The notes: generated by a model from the letters alone, not told the origin. 64,000 bases of DNA from an uncultured Bacteroidales bacterium (GCA_900317055.1 ONFF01000006.1:1-64000), one strand, 5' to 3'. Shown: positions 1 through 7,084, counted from the first letter of the stretch. A program made the numbers and translations.

Positions 1-334
1 CCAAAGCTGTGCGGTCAAGCCGCCGAGCAGGGTGGCTGTCCTCGTTCCTGCGGTAGACCACTCTGCTCGTCGACATCACCGCCCAGCGCCGCGCGACGGC
101 CTGCCTCTACTTCTCAATCGCCCTGGGCAAGAGTCGCAGCGGTCGCGGGCTTCATGTATTTTTCTTTTAGCCCTTGCTCCGCTGCGACACATGCCCGGGG
201 CGGCAACATGGTATTTGGAAAGCCTCTACTTCTAAGAAAGTCTGATGAATGGCCGTCGCGCCTTACCCACTGCTCGGGCTTTATGATGGGCAAAAACACC
301 GCGCCAGCGGCTGTCTCAACTGCTATCTTTAAGC
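1..334. repeat. Structured direct repeat, copy 1
   Basis: This non-coding stretch is repeated at 936-1246, with long identical blocks and scattered differences. It may be cut at the window edge. It can fold into several stems: CGAGCAGGGTGG (24-35) with CCACTCTGCTCG (58-69, one G-T pair), GCCCAG (81-86) with CTGGGC (123-128), GTCGCAGCGG (133-142) with CCGCTGCGAC (179-188), and a long-range pair GCGCGACGGCC (91-101) with GGCCGTCGCGC (251-261). The first stem differs in sequence from copy 2 but keeps its pairing, which points to a selected DNA or RNA structure. The family was not recognised. Confidence 0.8.
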
Positions 335-354
335 TCCACTTTCTCAAAAAACTA

Positions 355-383
355 TTGTATTTTACGGAAAAAAACTACCTTTG
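355..383 (+). promoter_or_regulatory. Promoter of the GIY-YIG gene
   Basis: A TTG at 355-357 lies 18 bp before TAccTTTG (376-383), matching the Bacteroidota -33/-7 arrangement. The ATG at 391 is only 7 bp past the -7 element. The mRNA is therefore either leaderless or uses the next in-frame ATG at 421. Confidence 0.65.
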
Positions 384-390
384 CGCCATT

Positions 391-873
391 ATGCGCGTAC
401 CTCGTTACATACAATCCTTTATGGGCACCGACTTTCGTTCAGTCGGTGGTGTAGACCTACACTTTGATTTAAGAGAATTTGATAATCCTGACTTCGACAG
501 TGGTTTACAAGATAAACCTGGTTGTTATATTATATCCTCTACAATCAAAAAATTTGAATACGCCAAAGGCAAAAGTCCTGTTTTATACATCGGCCGTTCT
601 AACCAACTCTATCGTAGGTTACACGACGAACATTACTTGAAACATCTACGGATATTGATAGATGATCCAAATTATGGTCTATACAGCAATGAAATCATCC
701 AAATGGCTGACAAATACCAATACATGTTGTATTGTGGTGCAATGGTTGATGTTTTCTATTGCAAAGGGAAGCAAAATCCTGTAAGGTTTGAAAACACGCT
801 GATTGCATCATTTTACACAAAATACCGCTGTATGCCTATTGGTAATGGAGCACGCTCTTTTTCCGTTGAATAA
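391..873 (+). CDS. GIY-YIG family nuclease-like protein
   Basis: This 160-residue protein has a GIY-YIG nuclease signature. GCYII at 44-48 is the first strand, LYIG at 65-68 is followed by basic residues (R69, R75, R76), and E134 plus N152 sit where the metal-binding Glu and the late conserved Asn are expected. The catalytic set therefore looks complete. The family includes homing endonucleases, repair nucleases and restriction enzymes, and I cannot say which role applies. The gene stands alone between two copies of a structured repeat (1-334 and 936-1246), which suggests cargo or a partner of that element. The frame stays open upstream to 154, but that part lies inside the repeat and before the promoter. 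I start at 391; M421 is the alternative. Confidence 0.7.
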   Translation: MRVPRYIQSFMGTDFRSVGGVDLHFDLREFDNPDFDSGLQDKPGCYIISSTIKKFEYAKGKSPVLYIGRSNQLYRRLHDEHYLKHLRILIDDPNYGLYSNEIIQMADKYQYMLYCGAMVDVFYCKGKQNPVRFENTLIASFYTKYRCMPIGNGARSFSVE

Positions 874-935
874 TTTTACCGTCCAAGCCGCCGCTGTCAC
901 GGTTTTTGCATGGCTTGGGCTTTAACCTTGCCTCC

Positions 936-1246
936 CCAAAGCTGTGCGGTAAAGCAGACAGGCAGGGTGCTCGTCCTCGTTCCTGCGGCGAACACTCTGC
1001 CTGTCTGCAACACCACCCAGCGCCGCGCGACGGCCTGCCACTACTTCTATATCGCCCTGGGCAAGAGTCGCAGCGGTCGTGGGCATCATCATTTTTCTTT
1101 TAGCCCTTGCTCCGCTGCGACACATGCCCGGGGCGGCAACATCCGGCTTGTAGGCGGCTCGCCTGCATGAAAGTCTAATGAAAGGCCGTCGCGCCTTACC
1201 CACAGCTTGGGCTTGATGATGAGCAAAAACACCGCGCCAGCGGCTG
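936..1246. repeat. Structured direct repeat, copy 2
   Basis: Second copy of the 1-334 repeat. The variable stem is here GCAGACAGGCAGGGTG (954-969) with CACTCTGCCTGTCTGC (993-1008), 16 bp with one G-T pair, whereas copy 1 has a different sequence that also pairs. GTCGCAGCGG (1067-1076) with CCGCTGCGAC (1112-1121) and the long-range pair 1025-1035 with 1184-1194 are identical to copy 1. The T-rich hairpin loop at 1081-1100 is kept. No open frame in it looks protein-like. Confidence 0.8.
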
Positions 1247-2140
1247 TCTAAACTACTATCTTTAAGCACCAACGGACTTGAAAGCCATCCATCCACCCTC
1301 TCATTGCGGACTCGATCCGCAATCTCAAACCATCGTAAGCACGATAGCACGTTAGTACGCATAACGTAATGTAAAACGAAAAAAACGTAAATAACGACAC
1401 ACCCCACCGCACAACCCACCCAATAAAAAACCGAGGGGGAAATCTGTGTTCCCTGCGTCGCCGCTTCTTGCGCCTGCCTTGGTGTGCGCAAGGCTATAAC
1501 GAGCGTTGATGAAAACAAAATGCTGAGCTCCGCAAGCTCCGTGCGCTTTTGCTTTCATCAGCGGCCTTGCGCAACACCGCCGCTTCCTTCGTCTGTCCCG
1601 CGACAAGCGTTCCGCTGCGCTCCACTGGCGCGGCTCCAGACGAGCGTCAGCGGCTCCAAGGCCAGCCGCTTTCGTGGCTCCTTGCTCGCTCGGGGCTTTC
1701 TTGGCCGCCCCCGTACCCCCTAAGCGGTTCTCGTTCCTCGCATCTCTTTGTCGGGTGCAGCCGCGCCCCTTTAGTTTTGCGCCCCTGCTTGGTCGCCCGC
1801 CCGGCGGTTCCCTTGTCGGAGCGCTAAAGCGCATCGTGTTTCGCCCCCTCATCGTTGCCACCCCTTCCCGCAATGGCCATACTGGTGCCTGCCTCTTCGG
1901 GGTCGCCGCCGCAAAGGCACGCCCGCCGCCGCTTCGGATTGAAACCGTGCGCGGACTCCTGTCGGGCGGGTCGGGCTCCCCGGCGCGAACGGGGCGCAGT
2001 CGTTCTCATCGCAGTCGTAGTTCTTGGGCGCAGTGTTCTCTTTTCTGCTGAGCGAACTGCGTGATTGGGCCGCAGGCGCTTTTCCCCCTTTCGGTTTTTC
2101 CAACGCACTGCCAATGCCGCCGTCACCCCCGACCACCACC
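1247..2140. other. Gene-free GC-rich stretch
   Basis: No convincing gene is seen. The plus strand is strongly pyrimidine-rich and the open frames on both strands are low-complexity Arg/Pro/Ala-rich translations without family motifs. It holds a half copy of the dispersed palindrome (1301-1324) and a run of ACG triplets about every 7-12 bp (1341-1396), which might be protein-binding sites. Confidence 0.5.
1301..1324. repeat. Diverged half copy of the dispersed GCGGGCTTGACCCGC palindrome
   Basis: TCATTGCGGA followed by CTCGATCCGCAATC is a palindrome closely related to the ones at 3988-4012, 15261-15284, 31443-31467 and 49848-49873. The second half of the element is absent. Confidence 0.6.
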
Positions 2141-2375
2141 CCGAAATTTGGACCAGGTCGCTCCGCTACCGCTTCGCTCTGGGCGACCACCATCAACCCC
2201 CACCAACCACCCTATGTCGAAAGTTTGGAAAGGCATCGCTCCGCTAACGCTTCGCTCCAGCAAACCACCACTTACCCCACCTACCACCCTAAGTCGAGAG
2301 TTCGGAAAGGTATCGCTCCGCTATCGCTTCGCTCCGTACCTCCATCGTCCCCAACCACCGCCCTAAAATTGGGAA
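2141..2375. repeat. Three tandem repeats of about 77 bp
   Basis: Three imperfect units each contain CGCTCCGCTANCGCTTCGCT, starting at 2159, 2237 and 2314 (spacing 78 and 77 bp). Each core is preceded by a TTTGGA/TTCGGA-like block and followed by a C- and A-rich tract. They could be iterons or recombination sites. No replication gene is nearby. Confidence 0.75.
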
Positions 2376-2511
2376 AGGGGGTTGTCGTTAGGGCTTAATG
2401 TCTCGTTCTATGGGTACGGTGCTTAAAAAATGCCAAATCCCTAAATAAACTCCGCCCCGCTATCGCGGGTCTCCGTTTGCCGTTAGGGAACTTGCTTTTT
2501 TAACCACCTCG

Positions 2512-2550
2512 TTTCCCCCTCTGAGAGGGGGTGTCCGAAGGACGGGGGAG
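2512..2550. repeat. Short palindromic repeat, copy A
   Basis: Runs of C, then AGAGGGGGTGTCCGAAGGAC and GGGGGAG form a hairpin-rich element. A related copy lies at 3061-3094, so the two flank the M15 peptidase gene. The stem sequences differ between copies (GTCCGAAGGAC here, GGCCGCAGGTC there). Confidence 0.6.
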
Positions 2551-2585
2551 TATATGTCCTCTCTGTCTTATTTGTCCCATAAAGA

Positions 2586-2620
2586 AAAGCCCTCCACCGT
2601 CATCACGGTGAGGGCTTCCC
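2586..2620 (-). terminator. Rho-independent terminator of the M15 peptidase gene
   Basis: On the minus strand the arms AGCCCTCACCGT and ACGGTGGAGGGCT, around a 4-nt loop, are followed by TTTTCTTT. It sits about 45 bp past the stop codon at 2663. Confidence 0.7.
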
Positions 2621-2662
2621 CGAAAAAAATGAAAAAAATGTATTTGTTGATGATGACTCCGT

Positions 2663-3025
2663 CTATTTCAGTTCAAAATGGCACTTGTCGACGAACGTCT
2701 TCCAATGACCTCCCCAGACGATTTCGGTGTCCTGGTCTCTGGCCACCTGAAACATCAGGTCTGCCAACTCCTCGAACCTGGACCAGTCCACCTGCTTCCG
2801 ATTCATCGTCAGAGGGTACAGGTCAACCGCTTTCCCTGTGAGGTGCTTGCTGTTCATCGTCCGCGATTTGCCCTGCCTCACATACTCGCGCTGCTGCTCC
2901 TTCGTTCGCAGCCCTTCCGACACGTTAAACGGGTACGGGCAACGCGCAGCGCACTCGATCACGATGGCCTTCAGGCGCTCATCCACGCCTTCTAGCCTCT
3001 CTAATGACAACTTGCTTAATTCCAT
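2663..3025 (-). CDS. M15-family peptidase, phage endolysin type
   Basis: A 120-residue protein resembling the L-alanyl-D-glutamate endopeptidase endolysins of family M15. Key parts are SEGLRT (36-41), SKHLTGKAVDL (59-69, with H61 and D68 as likely zinc ligands), WGGHWKTF (104-111) and HFE (116-118, third ligand H116). It would cut the peptide stem of peptidoglycan. There is no signal peptide, as expected for an endolysin needing a holin or another release route. The start at 3025 is supported by AAAGGAG upstream. It is convergent with nothing and faces away from the holin- and spanin-like genes at 6286-7021, but short repeats flank it on both sides. It may instead be a domesticated cell-wall enzyme. 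Confidence 0.85.
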   Translation of the reverse strand: MELSKLSLERLEGVDERLKAIVIECAARCPYPFNVSEGLRTKEQQREYVRQGKSRTMNSKHLTGKAVDLYPLTMNRKQVDWSRFEELADLMFQVARDQDTEIVWGGHWKTFVDKCHFELK

Positions 3026-3060
3026 AACTTGTTCTCCTTTCTTTTGTTCCGTCCCTTCGT

Positions 3061-3094
3061 CCCCCTTTACAAGGGGGTGGCCGCAGGTCGGGGG
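3061..3094. repeat. Short palindromic repeat, copy B
   Basis: Related to 2512-2550: a C-run, AAGGGGGTGGCCGCAGGTCG, then a G-run. It lies just upstream of the M15 gene and is followed by a few ATTCCTCATTC words (3095-3120). Confidence 0.55.
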
Positions 3095-3123
3095 ATTCAT
3101 TCCTCATTCAGCATTCCTCATTC

Positions 3124-3747
3124 CTAATTCCGATATGCGTCACGTTCATACTTGCTCATCCTTCGCCATTCCCAAGGGGGTACGGCTCTGTCGTCGCACC
3201 ACAAACCCAATCCGGCCAGCTTCGCCTCAGCTTCCAGCTGAGCGTAGAGGGGATTGCCGTCGACCTCCTTATAATGCCAGGCTAAACCCTCCTTCAGCAT
3301 TTCCGCGCCGATGTCAGCGCCGTCCTGATAGGCCGTCGCTATCCATCGCCCGTACATGTCTTTTTGCTTCAGCTTCAGGCCTACGGCCTTCCCGCTGATA
3401 AGCCACTGCAGGTGCAACGTGGCCACATCCCCGTAGAACTGCCCGCGCTCAGGCGCATCGATGCCGTTAATGCGGACCACAATCTTGGTCAGCTGCACCA
3501 TCCAAGGATTCACGCCCGGATTGTAGGCCGTCTTGGTGTTTTGAATCACATGCCCTTCAAAGGTGTCGCCATCGATGATGCGCTCCACCTTCAGGAACAC
3601 TTTCACGCTGTCACTTCCCGAAAGGCATCTAGTCACACTCGCCGCCATGGGAATCCCGCCCATCGGCGGTCTGCTTTCTCTCACTTCGTGCTGGCAACTG
3701 CAAGAAAGCATAAGAAGCGCAGCTGCCAGCGCCATTAGTCTTTTCAT
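3124..3747 (-). CDS. Secreted thermonuclease-like lipoprotein (SNase domain)
   Basis: A 207-residue staphylococcal-nuclease-fold protein. The N-terminus is a signal peptide with a Cys-rich end (LLMLSCSC, 11-18), suggesting a lipoprotein. Catalytic and calcium residues typical of the family can be placed: IDGDT (58-62, D59 and D61), R92, D97, E100 and R134. A C-terminal GLGLWCDDRAVPPWEWR stretch is typical of bacterial SNase proteins. It would degrade DNA or RNA outside the cytoplasm. It has its own promoter at 3772-3779 and lies between the M15 peptidase and the DUF6266 genes, so it may belong to the same mobile block. Scavenging of nucleic acid or attack on entering DNA are both possible roles. 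Confidence 0.9.
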   Translation of the reverse strand: MKRLMALAAALLMLSCSCQHEVRESRPPMGGIPMAASVTRCLSGSDSVKVFLKVERIIDGDTFEGHVIQNTKTAYNPGVNPWMVQLTKIVVRINGIDAPERGQFYGDVATLHLQWLISGKAVGLKLKQKDMYGRWIATAYQDGADIGAEMLKEGLAWHYKEVDGNPLYAQLEAEAKLAGLGLWCDDRAVPPWEWRRMSKYERDAYRN

Positions 3748-3771
3748 AATCCAATTGTTTTAGTATCACCG

Positions 3772-3779
3772 CAAAAGTA
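3772..3779 (-). promoter_or_regulatory. -7 element of the thermonuclease gene
   Basis: On the minus strand TAcTTTTG fits TAnnTTTG, 24 bp before the ATG at 3747. It faces the plus-strand promoter at 3867-3874. Confidence 0.7.
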
Positions 3780-3800
3780 TTACAAATAATCCCCACGAAA

Positions 3801-3840
3801 TCCAATCAAAATCGGTCAAAATCAATCAAAAACAATCAAG
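3801..3840. promoter_or_regulatory. 10-bp phased repeat array
   Basis: Four consecutive 10-bp units end in ATCAAA, GTCAAA, ATCAAA and ATCAAG. They lie between the divergent promoters at 3772-3779 (minus) and 3867-3874 (plus). The spacing of one helical turn puts all units on one DNA face, as in an operator bound cooperatively. Confidence 0.5.
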
Positions 3841-3866
3841 AAATCACCCTTCCACCGCAATCCGCT

Positions 3867-3874
3867 TATTTTTG
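3867..3874 (+). promoter_or_regulatory. Probable promoter of the DUF6266 genes
   Basis: TAttTTTG matches the -7 consensus. It would give a leader of about 170 nt before the ATG at 4051, including the palindrome at 3988-4012. Confidence 0.55.
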
Positions 3875-3987
3875 CCCTGCCGCCGCCCAATAACAGGCTG
3901 AGCCGCAGAGGAAAAACAATATAAAGATTATGATCTGCTTCTCTACCCATGTCGGCGACGGCACCCGACAAAGGCTGCAGCCCTGTC

Positions 3988-4012
3988 GTCATTGCGGGCT
4001 TGACCCGCAATC
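3988..4012. repeat. Half copy of the dispersed palindromic element
   Basis: GTCATTGCGGGCTTGACCCG followed by CAATC, identical to the left half of the full elements at 15261-15363 and 31441-31530. It lies in the leader of the first DUF6266 gene and would form a hairpin in the mRNA. Confidence 0.75.
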
Positions 4013-4050
4013 TCATTAACTTAATGTCTAACCCCAAAAAACTTAAAATC

Positions 4051-4725
4051 ATGGGTAAAATCAAGCAAGGAATCCTCGGAGGATTCAGAGGTAAAGTCGG
4101 CACCGTCATCGGTGCCTCGTGGAACGGCATTTCCTACATGCGTGGCATCGCGCAATCCGTCAGGAATGCCAACACCGCCGCACAGCAGACGCAACGCGGC
4201 TTCTTCAGAGAGCTCCTGGACCTCGTTGGCCAGTTCTCCAACGAGCAGCTGGAGTTCCTCTTCCCGTCAACGCCCAAGGGCATGACACGCCACAACATGC
4301 TCCTTCAGCAGTTCGCCGATGGCAAGGTCATCGACGGCGACACCAAGTCCGTTGACCTCACTGAAGTCAAGACCGTCGGCAACGCTCCCACGGCTGAGCT
4401 GCCCGCCGTCACCGTCACCGCCGCAGGCGAGAACCTGACCATCTCCTGGAATGGCGACACCGCTGCCCGCACCGCTGCCGCCGCCGAATACCCGACGGTA
4501 TTCGTGGCGAACACCACAAAGAAAAGAGTCTTCCTGGTCAACTCCACCGTCGTCCTCGGTGCCACTGGTGAGGCCTCCTTCAATGTCGGCCTGTCCGCCT
4601 ACGGCGAAGCCACCGACACCTTCAGCGGCTTCATGCTGCTCAACGGCTCCAAGATCGCCCTCGTCGGTTTCGGCACGATGTCCGTCACCAAGCGTCCCGC
4701 CCGTCCGCCCAAGAAGAACGCCTAA
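4051..4725 (+). CDS. DUF6266 family protein, paralogue 1
   Basis: A 224-residue protein of unknown function. Its N-terminus (GILGGFRGKVGTVIGASWNG, 7-26) carries the GKVG...G..W.GI pattern that I associate with DUF6266, a Bacteroidota family. It is the first of three tandem paralogues. It shares with the second the C-terminal SAYGEATDTFSGFML and RPARPPKKN blocks. There is no signal peptide or membrane segment. The frame is open upstream to 3949, but that part crosses the palindromic repeat, and all three paralogues begin at MGKIKQG. It ends at its own terminator (4747-4775). The location beside endolysin-, holin- and spanin-like genes suggests a phage-derived structural or cargo protein, which is inference only. 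Confidence 0.8.
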   Translation: MGKIKQGILGGFRGKVGTVIGASWNGISYMRGIAQSVRNANTAAQQTQRGFFRELLDLVGQFSNEQLEFLFPSTPKGMTRHNMLLQQFADGKVIDGDTKSVDLTEVKTVGNAPTAELPAVTVTAAGENLTISWNGDTAARTAAAAEYPTVFVANTTKKRVFLVNSTVVLGATGEASFNVGLSAYGEATDTFSGFMLLNGSKIALVGFGTMSVTKRPARPPKKNA

Positions 4726-4746
4726 ACCTTCTTCGGACACACGCCC

Positions 4747-4775
4747 AAAAGCCGTCCGTCAGGACGGCTTTTTTA
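4747..4775 (+). terminator. Terminator after DUF6266 paralogue 1
   Basis: AAAAGCCGTCC, loop GTCA, GGACGGCTTTTTT. This separates paralogue 1 from the 4881-7021 operon. Confidence 0.85.
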
Positions 4776-4798
4776 GGGCGGTTTCTGGTTTGAGTCAG

Positions 4799-4836
4799 GT
4801 ATAGACCAACCATATACCAACGATATACCAACTATA
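4799..4836. promoter_or_regulatory. 11-bp repeats upstream of DUF6266 paralogue 2
   Basis: ATAGACCAAC, CATATACCAAC and GATATACCAAC follow each other, with a partial fourth unit TATAC. They lie between the terminator and the ATG at 4881 and may be an operator; no TAnnTTTG is seen here. Confidence 0.45.
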
Positions 4837-4880
4837 CAAAATCAAAACCGTGTTCCAAACCACCTAAAAAACATCAAATC

Positions 4881-5567
4881 ATGGGAAAAATCAAACAGGG
4901 AATCTTAGGCGGATTCAAAGGCAAAGTCGGCACCGTCATCGGTGCCTCGTGGAACGGCATCGCCTACATGAAAGGCCTTCCACAGTCCCAAAAAGACCCC
5001 AAGACCGCTGCACAGATGAGGCAGCGCACCTTCTTCAGGGAAGTCCAGAACCTCGTTGGCCAACTGACCGCCGAGCAACAGAAGTTCCTGATTCCGGAAA
5101 CGCCCCAAGGCATGACACGCCGCAACATGCTCGCCAAGCAGCTTGCAGAGGATCCTGTTGTCACCGAAGACAGCAAGACCGTTGACCTGGCCAACCTCAG
5201 AACCATCGGCGACGCCCCGACCGCCGACCTTCCTGATGTCACCGTGTCGGCTGACACCTTGGAAGGGTCGCCAGTCCTGAAAATGCAGTGGGCCTCCGAA
5301 AACGGTTGGCGCAGCACCCATGCCGACGAGTACCCGACCATCTTTGTTGCCAATGTCACGCAGCGCAAGATCTTCCTCGTCAATTCCACGGCGGCAGTCG
5401 GCGCATCCGGTGAAGCTGGCTTCACCGTACCGCTGTCCGCCTACGGCGAAGCCACCGACACCTTCAGCGGCTTCATGCTGAGCACAGGTCGCAAGATTTA
5501 TCTTGTCGGTTTCGGCACGTTGGGGGTCGTGAACCGTCCCGCCCGTCCACCCAAGAAAAACAACTAA
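4881..5567 (+). CDS. DUF6266 family protein, paralogue 2
   Basis: A 228-residue protein whose first ~30 residues are almost identical to paralogues 1 and 3 (MGKIKQGILGGFKGKVGTVI). The middle has diverged, with insertions around 125-150, while the last third again matches paralogue 1 (SAYGEATDTFSGFML, VGFGT, RPARPPKKN). It begins the run 4881-7021, in which the genes are close or overlapping: 26 bp to paralogue 3, then a 4-bp overlap, then 4 bp. This suggests one transcript. The function is unknown; see paralogue 1 for context. Confidence 0.8.
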   Translation: MGKIKQGILGGFKGKVGTVIGASWNGIAYMKGLPQSQKDPKTAAQMRQRTFFREVQNLVGQLTAEQQKFLIPETPQGMTRRNMLAKQLAEDPVVTEDSKTVDLANLRTIGDAPTADLPDVTVSADTLEGSPVLKMQWASENGWRSTHADEYPTIFVANVTQRKIFLVNSTAAVGASGEAGFTVPLSAYGEATDTFSGFMLSTGRKIYLVGFGTLGVVNRPARPPKKNN

Positions 5568-5593
5568 TGTCTAACCCTTAAAACAAGAAGACT

Positions 5594-6289
5594 ATGGGAA
5601 AAATCAAGCAAGGAATCCTCGGAGGATTCAAAGGTAAAGTCGGCACCGTCATCGGTGCCTCTTGGAACGGCATCGCCTACATGCGTGGGCTTGCCCAATC
5701 CGTAAAGAACCCGAAGACGGCAGCGCAGCTGCAGCAGCGTGCCTACTTCAAGGATCTGCAAGGCCTCGTCGGCCAGCTCACCGACGAGCAGCTGCAGTCG
5801 CTCTTCCCGACGGTCATGCGCGGCATGACCCGCCGCAACATGCTCACCCGCCAATTGGCCGCTGCCGCTGCCGTGACAGACAATGTGAAGGCCGTCGACC
5901 TGGCACAGCTGGAGGGCATCGGCAATGGTGAGCGCATCGACTCGCAGATGCTGGAAAGCGTTGTCTCACTTACAAACGACGTGAAAGACTTTTATGCTGA
6001 GCCTGCCGCAGCGGAGCTAATCGGCAAGCCCGCCGAAGCCAACTTCATCGCTGTGGCCTACAACATCACCCAAAGAAAGATCGGCATCTTCAACACGGAA
6101 GAGACCGACCCATCCTTGGGCGTGTCTGTCCCTGTTGGCAACTGGGCAGAAGTCGGAGATTCCATCCGCTTCTACCTCACCTATGCCGCCAAGGGTGAGA
6201 ATGTCTATTTGAGAGGCTTTGGGTCTTTCATCATCAAGACCCGTGCCGAGAAGGTCGGTCGAAAGATCGGTAAAACCGTGCAGATATGA
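5594..6289 (+). CDS. DUF6266 family protein, paralogue 3
   Basis: A 231-residue paralogue that shares the N-terminal ~85 residues with the other two (MGKIKQG, KVGTVIGASWNGIAYMRG, GMTRRNMLTRQL) but has a different C-terminal half. YNITQRKIGIFNTEE corresponds only loosely to the VANVTQRKIFLVNST region, and the RPARPPKKN tail is replaced by a basic KVGRKIGKTVQI tail. Its stop codon overlaps the ATG of the next gene by 4 bp, consistent with translational coupling to the holin-like gene. The function is unknown. Confidence 0.8.
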   Translation: MGKIKQGILGGFKGKVGTVIGASWNGIAYMRGLAQSVKNPKTAAQLQQRAYFKDLQGLVGQLTDEQLQSLFPTVMRGMTRRNMLTRQLAAAAAVTDNVKAVDLAQLEGIGNGERIDSQMLESVVSLTNDVKDFYAEPAAAELIGKPAEANFIAVAYNITQRKIGIFNTEETDPSLGVSVPVGNWAEVGDSIRFYLTYAAKGENVYLRGFGSFIIKTRAEKVGRKIGKTVQI

Positions 6290-6540
6290 GCATCTTTGAA
6301 TGGACATCGCTGCTGCTTGCCCCTCTGACAGGTGTTGCCTCTTGGCTCGCCGCAACGCGGCTGCGCCAGAACCGCACCATCCGTGAGATGCAGCAGACCA
6401 TCTTCAACCTGGTTGAGGAAAACAAGCGCGTCTACGCTGAGCTGACCGAAGCCCGACGGGAAATCGTCGGGCTATCGGCCCAGGTCGCACAGCTCACGCT
6501 GGAGAATGCCGAACTGAAGCAGCTCATCGAAAACCTCTAA
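6286..6540 (+). CDS. Small membrane/coiled-coil protein, holin-like
   Basis: An 84-residue protein with one hydrophobic segment near the N-terminus (about residues 5-24, TSLLLAPLTGVASWLAAT) followed by a heptad-patterned helix (about 30-83, ending AELKQLIENL). A single membrane segment with a charged coiled coil recalls small phage lysis proteins, and it is directly followed by a spanin-like gene. No family is recognised with certainty. Alternatives are an Rz-like inner-membrane spanin subunit or a scaffold protein. The ATG overlaps the preceding stop (ATGA). Confidence 0.65.
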   Translation: MSIFEWTSLLLAPLTGVASWLAATRLRQNRTIREMQQTIFNLVEENKRVYAELTEARREIVGLSAQVAQLTLENAELKQLIENL

Positions 6541-6544
6541 GGCC

Positions 6545-7021
6545 ATGAAGACGCGACATTTCATCCTCTTCCTTTTGTTGGTGTCGATGGTGCTATGCGC
6601 CTGTGACGCGAAACGCCACGCTCAGCGTCGCATCCGTCGCATAACGGAACGCTGTCCCGAGCTGGTGACCGTCCAGGCGCACCCCATCGACACCTTCATC
6701 CCGCTTCCTCCAGTGGTCGATAGTGCCGTGATGCCCCTCGCTCCGCTGCTTGACGGCCAAGCCGTCAGGATCCAGACGGAGCAGGGCACCTTCACGGCAA
6801 CGGCCACCGACGACAGCCTCACAGTCACCTACGAGGCAGAGCCCGAGCCAGTCCACTTCGCCGACACGCTGCGTTATCCGCAGATCGTCGTCGAAGAGCC
6901 GCCGCCCGAAAAGAAAAAGCCACCCGCTTTTATGTGGTTTCTGCTCGGTATGGTGGTGGTGTTGCTGGCTGTCATCATCACTGCAATAACGATTGTGATC
7001 AAAATGGTGAAGGTTTCCTGA
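6545..7021 (+). CDS. Lipoprotein with C-terminal membrane anchor (u-spanin-like)
   Basis: A 158-residue protein with an N-terminal lipoprotein signal ending in LCAC (about 17-20), a basic HAQRRIRRITERCPEL segment, a Pro-rich and acidic middle, and a strongly hydrophobic C-terminal segment (about 128-153) followed by a short basic tail. A lipidated N-terminus plus a C-terminal inner-membrane helix is the topology of unimolecular spanins such as phage T1 gp11, which fuse the two membranes at lysis. It lies 4 bp after the holin-like gene. I infer a lysis role from topology and context. An ordinary double-anchored envelope lipoprotein is possible. Confidence 0.6.
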   Translation: MKTRHFILFLLLVSMVLCACDAKRHAQRRIRRITERCPELVTVQAHPIDTFIPLPPVVDSAVMPLAPLLDGQAVRIQTEQGTFTATATDDSLTVTYEAEPEPVHFADTLRYPQIVVEEPPPEKKKPPAFMWFLLGMVVVLLAVIITAITIVIKMVKVS

Positions 7022-7084
7022 TGGAGACCTTCTCCTTTTTTTTGTCACCTCATCCGGCTTGGTAGGTGGTTTTAATTTTACCTC

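Noticed and set aside
922..2196. Long minus-strand open frames in the GC-rich block
   Set aside because: They overlap each other, run through the structured repeats, and translate to low-complexity Arg/Ala/Pro sequence without motifs.
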